Below are positions 25,410-34,495 of a DNA stretch of 64,000 bases, one piece after another (position 1 is the stretch's first letter; every line of letters starts with the position of its first letter). The stretch comes from Algoriphagus chordae (lineage in GTDB: Bacteria; Bacteroidota; Bacteroidia; Cytophagales; Cyclobacteriaceae), in assembly GCF_003254055.1 (NCBI RefSeq), contig NZ_QKZT01000007.1, positions 62,001 through 126,000 of the forward strand, written 5' to 3'. The position numbers were made by a program, and so were the translations under genes. The notes under the pieces are model-generated. The model had not been told where the DNA came from. It did not search any database and was given only the letters and a program-made list of their open reading frames with translations.

Positions 25410-25938
25410 CTTTGATGTCTTCCACGATTCCTTCCAACTTCTTCAAACTCTCTTCTATACTTGGGAAAAATGGCTCTACAGCAGCTACAATTCCTGGAGC
25501 TATAGGTTCGATGAAATAAAGCATCTCAGAATCTTTAGTCCATTTCTCAGTCATCTCCAGCTTAAAAAGACCTGCTTGCCAAAAGAACAGACTGATAAAA
25601 AACGCCGCTTTCACCACACCAAAAACAGCCCCTACTATCGCATCTAATGGCCCAAGTAGTATCATATTCATCACCTGCTTCAGTATCCATCCTGCAACTT
25701 TGATAAATAGTAAAGTGAGGACAAAAACGACTATAAATCCAAGAATGGGAAAGCCAAGATTGAATTCTGTGACATTCTCTGCCAACCAATCATTCATTGG
25801 TGACATAAAATAAATTCCCAGGATAATTGCAATCACAAAACCAAATAGGCCTAGAACACCCAGAAGAAAACCCGAACGGTATCCTTCGTAAGCTCCTAGG
25901 CCAAGAATGATCACTATGATGATATCTATGATATTCAC
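25393..25938 (-). CDS. CvpA-family membrane protein
   Basis: The 181-residue protein has four hydrophobic helices (about 3-25, 29-48, 65-88 and 100-120) and begins NIIDIIIVIILGLGAYEGYRSG, typical of CvpA proteins, which affect colicin V production and envelope homeostasis. The start is a GTG at 25938, one base after the YqeY stop. The acidic C-terminal tail overlaps the pabA start by 17 bases. Confidence 0.82.
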   Translation of the reverse strand: MNIIDIIIVIILGLGAYEGYRSGFLLGVLGLFGFVIAIILGIYFMSPMNDWLAENVTEFNLGFPILGFIVVFVLTLLFIKVAGWILKQVMNMILLGPLDAIVGAVFGVVKAAFFISLFFWQAGLFKLEMTEKWTKDSEMLYFIEPIAPGIVAAVEPFFPSIEESLKKLEGIVEDIKDAATD

Positions 25939-25939
25939 C

Positions 25940-26392
25940 TTAGCTGTTCAGTATGGCTTTCACTTTCTCCGAAATCACTTTACCATCAGCCTTTCCTGCC
26001 AATTGCTTACTCGCAACTCCCATTACCTTACCCATATCTTTTGGACTTGAAGCGCCTGTCTGAGCGATGATTTCTTGGATTGCTGCCGTGATCTCCTCAT
26101 CGGTCATTGCCGCCGGAAGAAACTCTTGAAGAATCTCTAATTCAGCCATTTCCACTTCTAATAGGTCTTCACGACCCTGCGTTTTGTATATCTCTGCAGA
26201 ATCTTTACGTTGCTTAGCTGCTTTGGTCAACAACTTCAACTCATCCTCCTCCGAAATTTCAGCTTTCGCTCCGCTTTTCGTTTCTTCCAAAAGAATCAGC
26301 GATTTGATAGATCTCAAAGCTCCCAAACGGGTCTTGTCTCTGGCGATCATTGCTGATTTTATTTCACTTTCTATTTTCTGCTTTAAACTCAT
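25940..26392 (-). CDS. GatB/YqeY domain protein
   Basis: The 150-residue protein matches YqeY along its whole length, starting with [18 protein letters not shown], the tRNA-binding-like helical domain also found at the end of GatB, and ending with [17 protein letters not shown]. The free-standing protein may bind tRNA or amidotransferase complexes; its function is not settled. It leads the yqeY-cvpA-pabA operon and diverges from pdxJ. Confidence 0.9.
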   Translation of the reverse strand: MSLKQKIESEIKSAMIARDKTRLGALRSIKSLILLEETKSGAKAEISEEDELKLLTKAAKQRKDSAEIYKTQGREDLLEVEMAELEILQEFLPAAMTDEEITAAIQEIIAQTGASSPKDMGKVMGVASKQLAGKADGKVISEKVKAILNS

Positions 26393-26430
26393 TAGTCCTA
26401 AGTTTGTGTTACACTTCTAATAATACTGAC

Positions 26431-26462
26431 AAAAATACCTTTTTCGACTCGGATATGACCAA
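26431..26462 (-). promoter_or_regulatory. Promoter of the yqeY-cvpA-pabA operon
   Basis: On the minus strand TATTTTTG (26431-26438) matches TAnnTTTG perfectly, with a TTG (26460-26462) 21 bases upstream. The predicted leader is about 33 bases. The -33 candidate lies within the first codons of the divergent pdxJ gene. Confidence 0.5.
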
Positions 26463-27168
26463 GCTAAGCGTAAATATTAACAAGATCGCCACCCTTCGCA
26501 ACGCCCGCGGAGCGGATAATCCAAATGTAGTCAAAGTAGCTCTGGACGCAGAGCGCTTTGGTTCTCAAGGCATTACCGTGCATCCTAGACCGGATGAGCG
26601 CCACATTCGTTACCAAGATGTAATCGATTTGGCTAAGGTAGTCACCACTGAATTCAATATCGAAGGTTATCCTGATAAGCGCTTTATGGAAATGGTTCGC
26701 TTGATTAAACCTGCTCAAGCTACACTTGTCCCGGATCCACCGACGGCAATTACTTCAAATAATGGTTGGGATACGATTGCAAATCAAAGCATGTTGAAGG
26801 ACATCGTCGCCGAACTTCATGAGTCTGGCGTACGGGTTTCGATTTTCATCAATCCAGAAACCAAATACTTCGAACCTGCAAAACTCACCGGCACGGATCG
26901 CGTAGAGCTTTACACCGAGCCTTATGCTGTCAATTATCACAAAGACCGAGATGCAGCGGTGAAGCCGTACATAGAAGTGGCCGAATTGGCTCGGGAATTG
27001 GGAATGGGACTAAACGCCGGACATGACCTAGACCTACAGAACTTAGCCTTTTTGAAACAAAGCATTCCACACCTAGATGAGGTCTCCATTGGCCATGCGC
27101 TAGTTTGTGACGCGCTGTATTATGGCTTGGAAAATACGATTCAGATGTATAGAAGAAAACTAGAGTAA
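26455..27168 (+). CDS. pdxJ: Pyridoxine 5'-phosphate synthase
   Basis: The 237-residue TIM-barrel enzyme joins 1-deoxy-D-xylulose 5-phosphate and 3-amino-2-oxopropyl phosphate to make vitamin B6 phosphate. The N-terminus [16 protein letters not shown], the block [13 protein letters not shown] near residues 38-50 and the C-terminal [12 protein letters not shown] near 183-194 are diagnostic. An ATG 35 codons upstream is in frame but would overlap the divergent yqeY gene, so the ATG at 26455 is chosen. Confidence 0.95.
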   Translation: MTKLSVNINKIATLRNARGADNPNVVKVALDAERFGSQGITVHPRPDERHIRYQDVIDLAKVVTTEFNIEGYPDKRFMEMVRLIKPAQATLVPDPPTAITSNNGWDTIANQSMLKDIVAELHESGVRVSIFINPETKYFEPAKLTGTDRVELYTEPYAVNYHKDRDAAVKPYIEVAELARELGMGLNAGHDLDLQNLAFLKQSIPHLDEVSIGHALVCDALYYGLENTIQMYRRKLE

Positions 27169-27186
27169 ATATTGTCCAATGTTTGT

Positions 27187-27211
27187 TGCCCGATGCCAGA
27201 TGTTATGTCAC
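27187..27211. repeat. Degenerate GATGCC-type short repeat
   Basis: The spacer after pdxJ holds TGCCCGATGCCAGATGT followed by TATGTCAC. A similar tract with the same CGATGCC-like units and the same end TGTCAC occurs at 30858-30894. Function unknown; both lie just after genes. Confidence 0.35.
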
Positions 27212-27296
27212 ATATGAAAGAGGCTAGAGTAGAAAAATAGAGGTTTGAGGTACAAAGGATCTCGTAAATCGTAATTCAAAAAATCGTAAATCCAAA

Positions 27297-28055
27297 ATGC
27301 AGTTAAATTTTAAAAAACTAGGCGCTGGAAAGCCATTAATCATACTTCACGGACTTTTTGGTTCGGCGGATAATTGGTTCAGTATTTCCAAAGAACTCAA
27401 GGATAACTTCACCCTTTACCTTATCGACCAGCGAAATCACGGAGATTCTCCTCAGTCTGATGAGTGGAATTACGAGGTGATGGTAGAAGATCTGAAAGAA
27501 CTAATGGATAGTGAAGGCTTGAAAAAAGCATTCTTGATGGGACATTCTATGGGTGGAAAAACGGTGATGAATTTCGCTTTGAAATACCCTGAGAAAGTAG
27601 AAAAATTGATTGTTGCAGATATTGCACCGCGTTATTACGCAGTTCACCACCAGAGTATTTTGGAAGGATTGAATGCCTTAGATCTTTCCGAAATTCAATC
27701 CAGAAAAGAGGCCGATGACGAATTGGCTAAGTACATTCCAGAGATCGGAGTGCGCCAGTTTCTGCTAAAAAGTCTGGGTAGAGATTCGGATGGTTTTATG
27801 TGGAAAATCAATCTTCCAGTCATCACTGAGAAAATCAATGAGGTAGGGACAGCGCTTCCAGAAGGAAATAAATTCACTGGCCCTACGCTATTCATGGCAG
27901 GATCTAATTCTAGCTATATTCAACAATCTGATTTGGATGATATTGATGCATTTTTCCCAAACAATGAGGTGGAATTCATTGCGGATGCTGGACACTGGCT
28001 TCATGCTGAGCAGCCAGATGCCGTGGTAGAGGAAATCAGGAAATTTCTTGATTAG
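27297..28055 (+). CDS. Alpha/beta hydrolase, YbfF-like esterase
   Basis: The 252-residue cytoplasmic hydrolase has the oxyanion motif LHGLFGSADNW near 18-27, nucleophile Ser84 in GHSMGG, and a C-terminal His in DAGHWLHAEQ near 235. This set (HGLFGS, RNHGDSP, GHSMGG) is that of the YbfF/ABHD11 esterases, which act on short acyl esters. The ATG at 27297 is preceded by A-rich sequence. It is a single gene with no partner. Confidence 0.87.
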   Translation: MQLNFKKLGAGKPLIILHGLFGSADNWFSISKELKDNFTLYLIDQRNHGDSPQSDEWNYEVMVEDLKELMDSEGLKKAFLMGHSMGGKTVMNFALKYPEKVEKLIVADIAPRYYAVHHQSILEGLNALDLSEIQSRKEADDELAKYIPEIGVRQFLLKSLGRDSDGFMWKINLPVITEKINEVGTALPEGNKFTGPTLFMAGSNSSYIQQSDLDDIDAFFPNNEVEFIADAGHWLHAEQPDAVVEEIRKFLD

Positions 28056-28154
28056 GCTTACAGCCAAATTCTTCGTATTAATTGAGAAATTCCAACTTGG
28101 AAAAGTCTCATTTCAACTAAATTCTCGTTCCTTTTTAAACAACCAACCTCTAAA

Positions 28155-28865
28155 ATGCCTAAAGGAAAACTCTTCCTCATACCGAATGTACTAGCGGACA
28201 ACACGCAAGATGCTGTCATTACCCCACAGGTAAAAGAAGTCATCGCAAACACCAAAGTCTATTTGGTGGAAAATATGCGTACCGCTCGTCGCTATATTTC
28301 TAGCTTGAAGCTTGGTGTAAACCTGGAGCAGGTTCACATGGAGATCCTTGACAAAGGCACCTCTCCAGAATTCATCAATCGCCTGATGCAGCCTTTGATG
28401 AATGGTGCTGACATCGGCGTTATCTCCGAGGCAGGATGTCCAGGTATCGCTGATCCTGGGGCTTTGGCTGTCGAGCATGCACACAAAAAAGGAATTCAAG
28501 TTATACCACTTTCGGGGCCTAGTTCCATGTTTTTGGCGCTCATGGGATCTGGTTTTTCCGGTCAGTCATTCGCTTTTCATGGCTATTTGCCCATTGACAA
28601 AAAAGATAAAGCTACCGCAATCAAGAAGCTGGAAGCAGAATCTCTACGCGAAAGAAGGGCGCAAATCTTTATGGAAACCCCTTTCCGAAACAATCAATTA
28701 CTAGCAGATTTACTGCGAGTCCTCTCGCCTCAGACCAAACTTTGTATTGCCAAAAACATCACTGGTTCGGATGAAATGATTCTGACTAAAACAGTTCAAG
28801 AATGGAAACAACTTCCACTTGATCTACATAAAATTCCAACCGTTTTCGTACTTCAAAGCTTTTAG
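28155..28865 (+). CDS. SAM-dependent methyltransferase, RsmI-like (tetrapyrrole methylase fold)
   Basis: The 236-residue protein has the fold of RsmI, the 16S rRNA C1402 2'-O-methyltransferase: KLFLIPNVLADN at the start, ISEAGCPGIADPG near 93-105, and PLSGPSSMFLALMGSGFSG near 121-139. It differs from canonical RsmI in the first motif (LIPNVLA rather than a VATPIGN-like word) and has a shorter C-terminus, so it is likely a Bacteroidota paralogue of unproven target. Three bases separate it from the dipeptidase gene. Confidence 0.82.
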   Translation: MPKGKLFLIPNVLADNTQDAVITPQVKEVIANTKVYLVENMRTARRYISSLKLGVNLEQVHMEILDKGTSPEFINRLMQPLMNGADIGVISEAGCPGIADPGALAVEHAHKKGIQVIPLSGPSSMFLALMGSGFSGQSFAFHGYLPIDKKDKATAIKKLEAESLRERRAQIFMETPFRNNQLLADLLRVLSPQTKLCIAKNITGSDEMILTKTVQEWKQLPLDLHKIPTVFVLQSF

Positions 28866-28868
28866 ACC

Positions 28869-29939
28869 ATGTTTACAATCGACGCCCACCTTGACCTAAG
28901 TATGAATGCGCTGGAATGGAATCGTGATCTCACGGTGCCTGTCTCAGAAATAAATGCGAGAGAAAAAGGACTTTCCGATAAGCCCGATCGCGGGAATGCG
29001 GTAGTTTCTCTACCGGCACTTCGAAAAGGTAATATAGGTCTTGTCGTCGCTACGCAAATCGCTCGTTATGTAGCCCCAGACAACTCACTTCCAGGATGGC
29101 ATTCTCCAGAGCAGGCTTGGGCACAGACCCAAGGTCAGCTGGCTTGGTATCAGGCGATGGTGGACAAAGGCGAAATGTCTCAAATCAGAAATCTTGCAGA
29201 ACTGGATGCTCATCTGGCACTTTGGGAAAATGGAGAAGACAATTCCATCAAACCCCTGGGCTTCATACTTTCTCTCGAAGGGGCTGATTCCATAGTCACT
29301 GTAGACTATTTGGAAAAAGCCTATGAGAATGGGCTCCGTGCGCTTGGGCCAGCACATTATGGCCCAGGACGATACGCTCATGGAACAGATGCCTCGGCAC
29401 CTTTGAATGAAGATGGAAAAGCCCTAATCCGAAAAATGGATGAATTGGGGATTATCCTTGATGCCACCCACTTATGTGATTTGGCTTTCTGGGATGCTTT
29501 GGAGATTTACAATGGCTCGGTCTGGGCAAGTCATAATAACTGTCGAGCCTTGGTGGATCACAACCGCCAGTTTTCTGATGAGATGATCAAAGCACTGATC
29601 GATCGAGGAGCTGTAATCGGTGGAGCGATGGATGCCTGGATGCTTAGTCCGGGTTGGGAAAGAGGAAAATCTACTCCCCAAGAAAGAAATGTGACCTTGA
29701 ATACTGTTTTAGATCACATGGAGCATATTTGCCAACTAGCTGGAAATGCCGATCACGTAGGAATCGGGTCAGATTTGGATGGTGCCTTTGGTAGCGAGCA
29801 GTCCCCGCATGATTTAAGGACAATTGCAGATTTGGAAACTATTCCTGACTTGCTTCGCAAAAGAGGATTCTCGGAGGAAGATATTATCAAAGTAATGTCT
29901 GGAAACTGGTTAAGGTTTTTGAGAAAAGCTTGGGCTTAA
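28869..29939 (+). CDS. Membrane-dipeptidase-type peptidase (M19 family)
   Basis: The 356-residue TIM-barrel metallopeptidase shows the zinc ligands of renal dipeptidase: HxD in IDAHLDL near the start, Glu in LSLEGADS near 137, His in DATHLCDLAFWD near 200, His in WASHNNCRAL near 220, and Asp in GIGSDLDGAFG near 299-309. It hydrolyses dipeptides, perhaps D-amino-acid-containing ones. There is no signal peptide, so it acts in the cytoplasm. It is co-transcribed with the RsmI-like gene. Confidence 0.9.
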   Translation: MFTIDAHLDLSMNALEWNRDLTVPVSEINAREKGLSDKPDRGNAVVSLPALRKGNIGLVVATQIARYVAPDNSLPGWHSPEQAWAQTQGQLAWYQAMVDKGEMSQIRNLAELDAHLALWENGEDNSIKPLGFILSLEGADSIVTVDYLEKAYENGLRALGPAHYGPGRYAHGTDASAPLNEDGKALIRKMDELGIILDATHLCDLAFWDALEIYNGSVWASHNNCRALVDHNRQFSDEMIKALIDRGAVIGGAMDAWMLSPGWERGKSTPQERNVTLNTVLDHMEHICQLAGNADHVGIGSDLDGAFGSEQSPHDLRTIADLETIPDLLRKRGFSEEDIIKVMSGNWLRFLRKAWA

Positions 29940-30198
29940 TTATTGTTCTCGCATACAAGAACTCAAGGCTAGCATGTTTTTATAAAAATCGTGAAAGTAG
30001 GCGTTTAGCTTCAGGACAAATTGTAATGATTTAGTTTATCCTTATTCTAAAAATGGCTGCGGGGTCCTTCCTGATAATCTAGTCCTAGCCTTATAAAAAT
30101 CAGTATTTTAAGCTATTTTTACTCTTAACAATCCTCTAGTTAAAAGAAACAAATACCTAAAATCGAGTATCAACAATTAAAATGACCCTATTTAACTT

Positions 30199-30858
30199 AT
30201 GAAAAAATTCAATTTATTTTTAGCTATCCTGCTCTCTTTTGCCACCGTATCTTTTGCGCAGGACACTCTTTCTTTTGCGCAAGCACCCATTAAAATCGCC
30301 TGCGTAGGCAACAGCATCACGCAGGGCCCAGGCAGAGACAATCCTGACAGCTGGCCGCTACAGATGCAGGCCATACTCGGTGATGCTTATGAAGTCGGCA
30401 ATTTTGGAGTATCCGGCAGAACGCTTCTGAGAAAAGGTGATTATCCGTATTGGAATGAACCACAGTTTCAGCAGGTGAAGGACTTCGGTGCAGACATTCT
30501 GGTGATCATGCTGGGTACGAATGACTCAAAGCCGCAGAATTGGAAGTATGCTTCTGAATTCAGACAGGATTATTTGGATATGATCGCAGAGTTTAAGGAA
30601 ACCATGCCGGCAGATGGCAAAGTGTATGTGGTCATGCCCGTACCTGTAACCCGCGAAAATTTCGGAATTACGCCAGTGGTGATGAACAATGAGCAGCGCA
30701 TGATGATCATGGACATTGCTTTAGATTCAGGCTCCGAGCTGATCGATCTTTACACGCCATTTATGGGTCATGAAGACTTGCTACCTGATGGCGTACATCC
30801 AAATACTGAAGGATTGGGCATTATGGCGAAGGTGGTCGCAAGGGCGATACGCTTGTAG
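30199..30858 (+). CDS. Secreted SGNH/GDSL hydrolase
   Basis: The 219-residue protein has a signal peptide (about 1-20, ending SFAQ) and the SGNH esterase blocks: GNSITQG with Ser39, a Gly in the NFGVSG block, GTNDS with Asn near 113, and PDGVHP with Asp197 and His200. It is like sialate O-acetylesterases and lysophospholipase-type enzymes that remove acyl groups from glycans or lipids in the periplasm. It stands alone after a 259-base spacer and ends in a strong terminator. Confidence 0.88.
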   Translation: MKKFNLFLAILLSFATVSFAQDTLSFAQAPIKIACVGNSITQGPGRDNPDSWPLQMQAILGDAYEVGNFGVSGRTLLRKGDYPYWNEPQFQQVKDFGADILVIMLGTNDSKPQNWKYASEFRQDYLDMIAEFKETMPADGKVYVVMPVPVTRENFGITPVVMNNEQRMMIMDIALDSGSELIDLYTPFMGHEDLLPDGVHPNTEGLGIMAKVVARAIRL

Positions 30859-30894
30859 GATGCTAGGTGTCGGATGTCCGATGCCCGGTGTCAC
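30858..30894. repeat. Degenerate GATGCC/GATGTC short repeat
   Basis: About four imperfect units of the form GGATGCT, GGTGTC, GGATGTCC, GATGCCC and GGTGTCAC lie right after the SGNH hydrolase stop. A related tract is at 27187-27211. Such tracts may form by slippage or be parts of dispersed elements. Confidence 0.4.
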
Positions 30895-30934
30895 AAACCC
30901 TCCAAGTTTTTAGATATTTGGAGGGTTTTGTTTT
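30895..30934 (+). terminator. Terminator of the SGNH hydrolase gene
   Basis: AAACCCTCCAA (30895-30905) and TTGGAGGGTTT (30918-30928) are perfect 11-base arms, followed by TGTTTTTA. The convergent DUF4221 gene ends a few bases beyond, so the hairpin may serve both strands. Confidence 0.85.
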
Positions 30935-30936
30935 TA

Positions 30937-32118
30937 TTAATCCAATAAGAAGGTCTTGAAAAACAATTTATCTTCATCCTCAAAATCAGAATAAAAAATA
31001 TTTAATCCTCGTTCGTTCACAAAACATCGATCTAAAAAAACACCTGCATCACTTTGTCTTAATTTCATCTCTGCCTTCTTATCAAATGAAACCGCATCAA
31101 AAGCCATCACTATCATATTTCTAGGCTTGAACAAAGGATCTTTAATAAACTCCATCCCATAATCTGGATTTGGCTCTAAGGCAATTCGGTAAATTAATTT
31201 TCTGTAAGAATCGTAGAGTACTGAACCAAATCGAAACTGCTCGTTATAATGTGCCAAATAAGCCGCTTCATTATTAATAGCAGAAGCAGAAATTGGCAGA
31301 ATGTCGTTGTAATTATTTGGTGTAGCTTCGAAATTTTGGATAACCTTAAATTCTTTATCCACCAAATATAAATTATCATCCGCTTCATAGCTGATAATGA
31401 AATTATTTCCTTCTGTATTGTAATCCGCATATGCATTTGCGTGAAGAGGTCCCCAAGCATTATTTTTTAATTTTTCAGAAAATCCAAGCATTTTGCTGAT
31501 TGAATCCTCTGCCAAATCATAAGAAACCAGAACGGTTCCTAGGTCAAAGTATTCTGATTGTCTTGCGTTTTTATCAGAAGAAGCAGTTAGATATGCCACT
31601 CCATCTACTAGTGTAAATATCCTATTATGAGAAAATACAGGCAGAAACGTATCCCCACTAACAGGGATTCTGGTTTTAGCATCAACTTCAATATCATCTT
31701 TTAAAAAATTCAATTCTGAAGTCACTTCATATTGACTATTGACCAAATAAGTCGTATAGAGATATCTTTTATTTAGAAAAATACTGTCTTCATTAATGAT
31801 ATGAAAATCATATATCCCTTGAAATGGAGTAGGACCTTTGGAGTTGTATGAGAATGTATCGAACAATTCACCGCTTGCTAGGTCATAAATTTTTATTTCA
31901 TCCTTTCCGCGAATATGGAAGGCAAAAACCTCCTTTCCTTTCCAGTTCTTAACGTACTGAACATAGTCTTCAACTGGTGATGTAAATTGATCCAGATTTA
32001 TCTCGTAGAATGACACCTCTTCAAAAGTCCTTTCTACATGAGAATCTTCTTTATTCTGACAGGATGAAACAGAAAAAAATAGTAAAAAATAGAAGAGTAG
32101 CTGTAGCTTTTTGAACAT
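30937..32118 (-). CDS. DUF4221-type lipoprotein, predicted beta-propeller
   Basis: The 393-residue protein has a lipoprotein signal (FSVSSC, Cys about 20) and then repeated beta-rich segments such as IKIYDLASGELFDTF and NLYLVDKEFKVIQNF, spaced as in six-bladed propellers. The family is common in Cytophagales but has no known function. It is probably anchored in the outer membrane. It is a single gene facing a palindrome-rich spacer upstream. Confidence 0.72.
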   Translation of the reverse strand: MFKKLQLLFYFLLFFSVSSCQNKEDSHVERTFEEVSFYEINLDQFTSPVEDYVQYVKNWKGKEVFAFHIRGKDEIKIYDLASGELFDTFSYNSKGPTPFQGIYDFHIINEDSIFLNKRYLYTTYLVNSQYEVTSELNFLKDDIEVDAKTRIPVSGDTFLPVFSHNRIFTLVDGVAYLTASSDKNARQSEYFDLGTVLVSYDLAEDSISKMLGFSEKLKNNAWGPLHANAYADYNTEGNNFIISYEADDNLYLVDKEFKVIQNFEATPNNYNDILPISASAINNEAAYLAHYNEQFRFGSVLYDSYRKLIYRIALEPNPDYGMEFIKDPLFKPRNMIVMAFDAVSFDKKAEMKLRQSDAGVFLDRCFVNERGLNIFYSDFEDEDKLFFKTFLLD

Positions 32119-32531
32119 TTTAACAGACCTAGAATTTACATTTAATTAAAATGAGGAATTTCACCCCCCTAAAGTTAGTTTGAAAGTACATTTTTTTGTT
32201 TTTTTTCAGCTACTTCTGATTCTACAAATTGAAGAGTTCAACCCCTTTGGAGTTATCATATCATATTCTTTAATTCCCACGGGTTTCACCCGCGGTTATT
32301 GAAAGTTGGACCACTTCGTAGTCGTGAATATGAATCCAAATGTAAAAGCAAGACCCCGAACGGGGTCAAACCATTACTAGCCATGGGTGCAACCCATGGT
32401 TTACAAAAATGACGAAAGAAACCACGACCCCGAAGGCGGTCGAACTCATTCCTGAATTTCTTAAATACTCTTTGTAATTTCCTGATAAAAGTGAAGCAAC
32501 AACTTTATTGTAAATCCTAATTAGGCTACCA
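32119..32531. other. Intergenic region with a REP-like palindrome cluster
   Basis: These 413 bases contain no gene. They hold the palindrome cluster at 32277-32441 and the promoter region of the DUF4221 gene, in which no exact TAnnTTTG element was found. Confidence 0.5.
32277..32441. repeat. Cluster of four REP-like palindromes
   Basis: The units are CCACGGGT-TTC-ACCCGCGG (32277-32295, one mismatch), GACCCCG-AA-CGGGGTC (32352-32367, perfect), CCATGGGT-GCA-ACCCATGG (32381-32399, perfect) and GACCCCGAAGGCGGTC (32426-32441, imperfect). Two designs alternate: a CCCCG type and a GGGT-NNN-ACCC type. Such arrays are typical of REP elements moved by RAYT-type Y1 transposases, none of which is in the window. 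Confidence 0.6.
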
Positions 32532-34094
32532 CTACTCCACAAAGCCAATCTGCTTCCATTCTCCATCGATATGATCATTGGATTGTGGAGCGCCAGGGGT
32601 GCTTCTGCCCTCTTTGATATACTTGATCAAGAGTGCTTTTAGCGAAACAACTTTCTCCTCATTGTCAGCATAGACATTATTGGTCTCACCTGGATCAGAA
32701 GCTAAATTGTACAACTGTACATCTGGAAGACCTTCTTCTGCTGGAGTATTAGGCTTAGGAATACTCCATCCTCCTGAACCTTTGGCCATAATCAATTTCC
32801 AGTCGCCTTGACGGATCGCAAAAGAACCATTGATGGAATGTGAAACAGTGGCTTCACGGAACTGCTCCACTTTGTTATTTGCATCAAAAAGCGATACCAA
32901 ACTGTAGCTATCTTCACCTTCATTGTCTTTAAGCGTATAGCCAGAAAGCTCCGCTCCTGTTGCCATCAAATCAGTCAAACAGATCGTTTCACTCCTTGAA
33001 GTCCCTTTCTGAATCTTAGCTGGCCACTTGGCAATAAAAGGAACTCGATGTCCTCCTTCGAAAATATCTGCTTTATGCCCACGGTAGATATAGCTGGAAA
33101 AATGCCCAGCTGCCTGCATTACATCCAGACCTGCTGCTGGCGAACCTCCATTGTCACTCGTGAATACAACAAGTGTGTTTTCCTCAATTCCGGCCTTTTT
33201 CAAAGCTTTATTGACCTGACCTATATAATCATCGATCATCATCATAAAGTCGCCATAGGGAGCCAAACCGCTTTTACCTTGCCATTCTGCTGGAGGTAAG
33301 ATCGGCGTATGCGGTGATGGTAGTGCTAGATACAGGAAAAACGGCTTATCCTCCTTGGATTTTTCAGTGATGTACTGGATCGATCTTTCGAAGAAATTAG
33401 GAGTTACTTTCTCATGATCAAAATCCGGGGACGTTGGCCCTTCTCGCCACCAGGAATATTTGCCTTTATTTACAGTTACTGTATCTGGAATCGCAGTTAT
33501 TTGCCCATTTTCCACATAGACATAAGGAGCCATATCCAAAGACCCATTATGACCATAAGCGTAGTCAAAACCCAAGTCATTTGGGGTATGCGTCACCGGT
33601 TTGGTGAAATCTATCTTATCGAAATCATGTGGCCCCCAGCCTTCAGCCGTAAGCGGATCTCCGTCCAGAGTAGCCCAGTCCCAACCTAAATGCCATTTAC
33701 CTATAAATGCGGTATTATATCCTTGGCCTTTGAGCACAGAAGCCATGGTGCTTCTATCATCAGGTATCAAGGCTTTGGAATTCCCTGTCAATACGCCAGA
33801 CTTGAGCGTACTCCTCCAATTATATCTGCCTGTCATAAAGCCGTAGCGGGTAGGCGTACACACTGCTGAAGGCGTATGTGCATCAGTGAAAATCATTCCT
33901 TCTGAGGCCAATTGATCTAGGTGCGGTGTTGGTATTTTGCTATCAGGGTTAAAAGCTTTCACATCTCCATAGCCCAAATCATCCGCTAGAATGACGATAA
34001 TGTTTGGTTGTTTTTCTTGTTCAGGTTCTTGGGGAGTACAGGAGAAAATCTGGATGATACAGACTAGAGCAAATAACTGGAGTAGATGTTTCAT
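32532..34094 (-). CDS. Arylsulfatase-type sulfatase lipoprotein
   Basis: The 520-residue enzyme hydrolyses sulfate esters. It has a lipoprotein signal (QIFSC, Cys19), the metal-binding start NIIVILADDLGYGD, and the formylglycine motif CTPTR (Cys79, CxPxR) that must be oxidised by a maturase not encoded here. HIGKWHLG-like residues appear as FIGKWHLGWDW, and FTSDNGG near 300 holds further metal ligands. An in-frame ATG 8 codons upstream exists, but ATG 34094 gives the better signal peptide. Algal or animal glycan sulfates are likely substrates for a marine-type bacterium (inference). Confidence 0.9.
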   Translation of the reverse strand: MKHLLQLFALVCIIQIFSCTPQEPEQEKQPNIIVILADDLGYGDVKAFNPDSKIPTPHLDQLASEGMIFTDAHTPSAVCTPTRYGFMTGRYNWRSTLKSGVLTGNSKALIPDDRSTMASVLKGQGYNTAFIGKWHLGWDWATLDGDPLTAEGWGPHDFDKIDFTKPVTHTPNDLGFDYAYGHNGSLDMAPYVYVENGQITAIPDTVTVNKGKYSWWREGPTSPDFDHEKVTPNFFERSIQYITEKSKEDKPFFLYLALPSPHTPILPPAEWQGKSGLAPYGDFMMMIDDYIGQVNKALKKAGIEENTLVVFTSDNGGSPAAGLDVMQAAGHFSSYIYRGHKADIFEGGHRVPFIAKWPAKIQKGTSRSETICLTDLMATGAELSGYTLKDNEGEDSYSLVSLFDANNKVEQFREATVSHSINGSFAIRQGDWKLIMAKGSGGWSIPKPNTPAEEGLPDVQLYNLASDPGETNNVYADNEEKVVSLKALLIKYIKEGRSTPGAPQSNDHIDGEWKQIGFVE

Positions 34095-34495
34095 AGGAGG
34101 AATATAATTAATTAGCAATTTAGGGCAAAAGAACCAATTTTGGGAATAAAAAGGTTATTGGTTGATTTGAACAATTTCGAGAAGTACGATAAAAATCCCC
34201 CTACCCCCTTTAAAGAATTTTAATTTCCAAAAGAACTCATGAAATCAAGGGGGAGTTGATTGTGCTAGCATTTAATCTTAGTCCTTAAAACTAAATAGAT
34301 TGGCTATCCTATTGCCGCGCTAAGTAGAACAAAATTTAGGACAAAATCAGAAAAAGATGTCCAGTTTCTGGAGAAGCAGGATTACTCCAAACTCTGCTCT
34401 CTACGAAACCACTGCGGCCAATGTGGTTATAAACAGTTCATAAAAAAACCACAACCCTTGCGAGCTGTGGTTTTGGAAAATAGGTCTATCGTATT
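34095..34495. other. Intergenic region, no gene seen
   Basis: It lies between the sulfatase start and the end of the ATP synthase operon, and holds only the operon terminator at 34442-34474. A tract with CCCCCTACCCCC near 34198-34209 and AAGGGGGAG near 34248 is partly complementary but too far apart to call a hairpin. Confidence 0.45.
34442..34474 (-). terminator. Terminator of the ATP synthase operon
   Basis: On the minus strand AAAACCACA and TGTGGTTTT pair perfectly over 9 bases around a 12-base loop and are followed by further T, beginning about 22 bases after the atpG stop. Confidence 0.85.
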
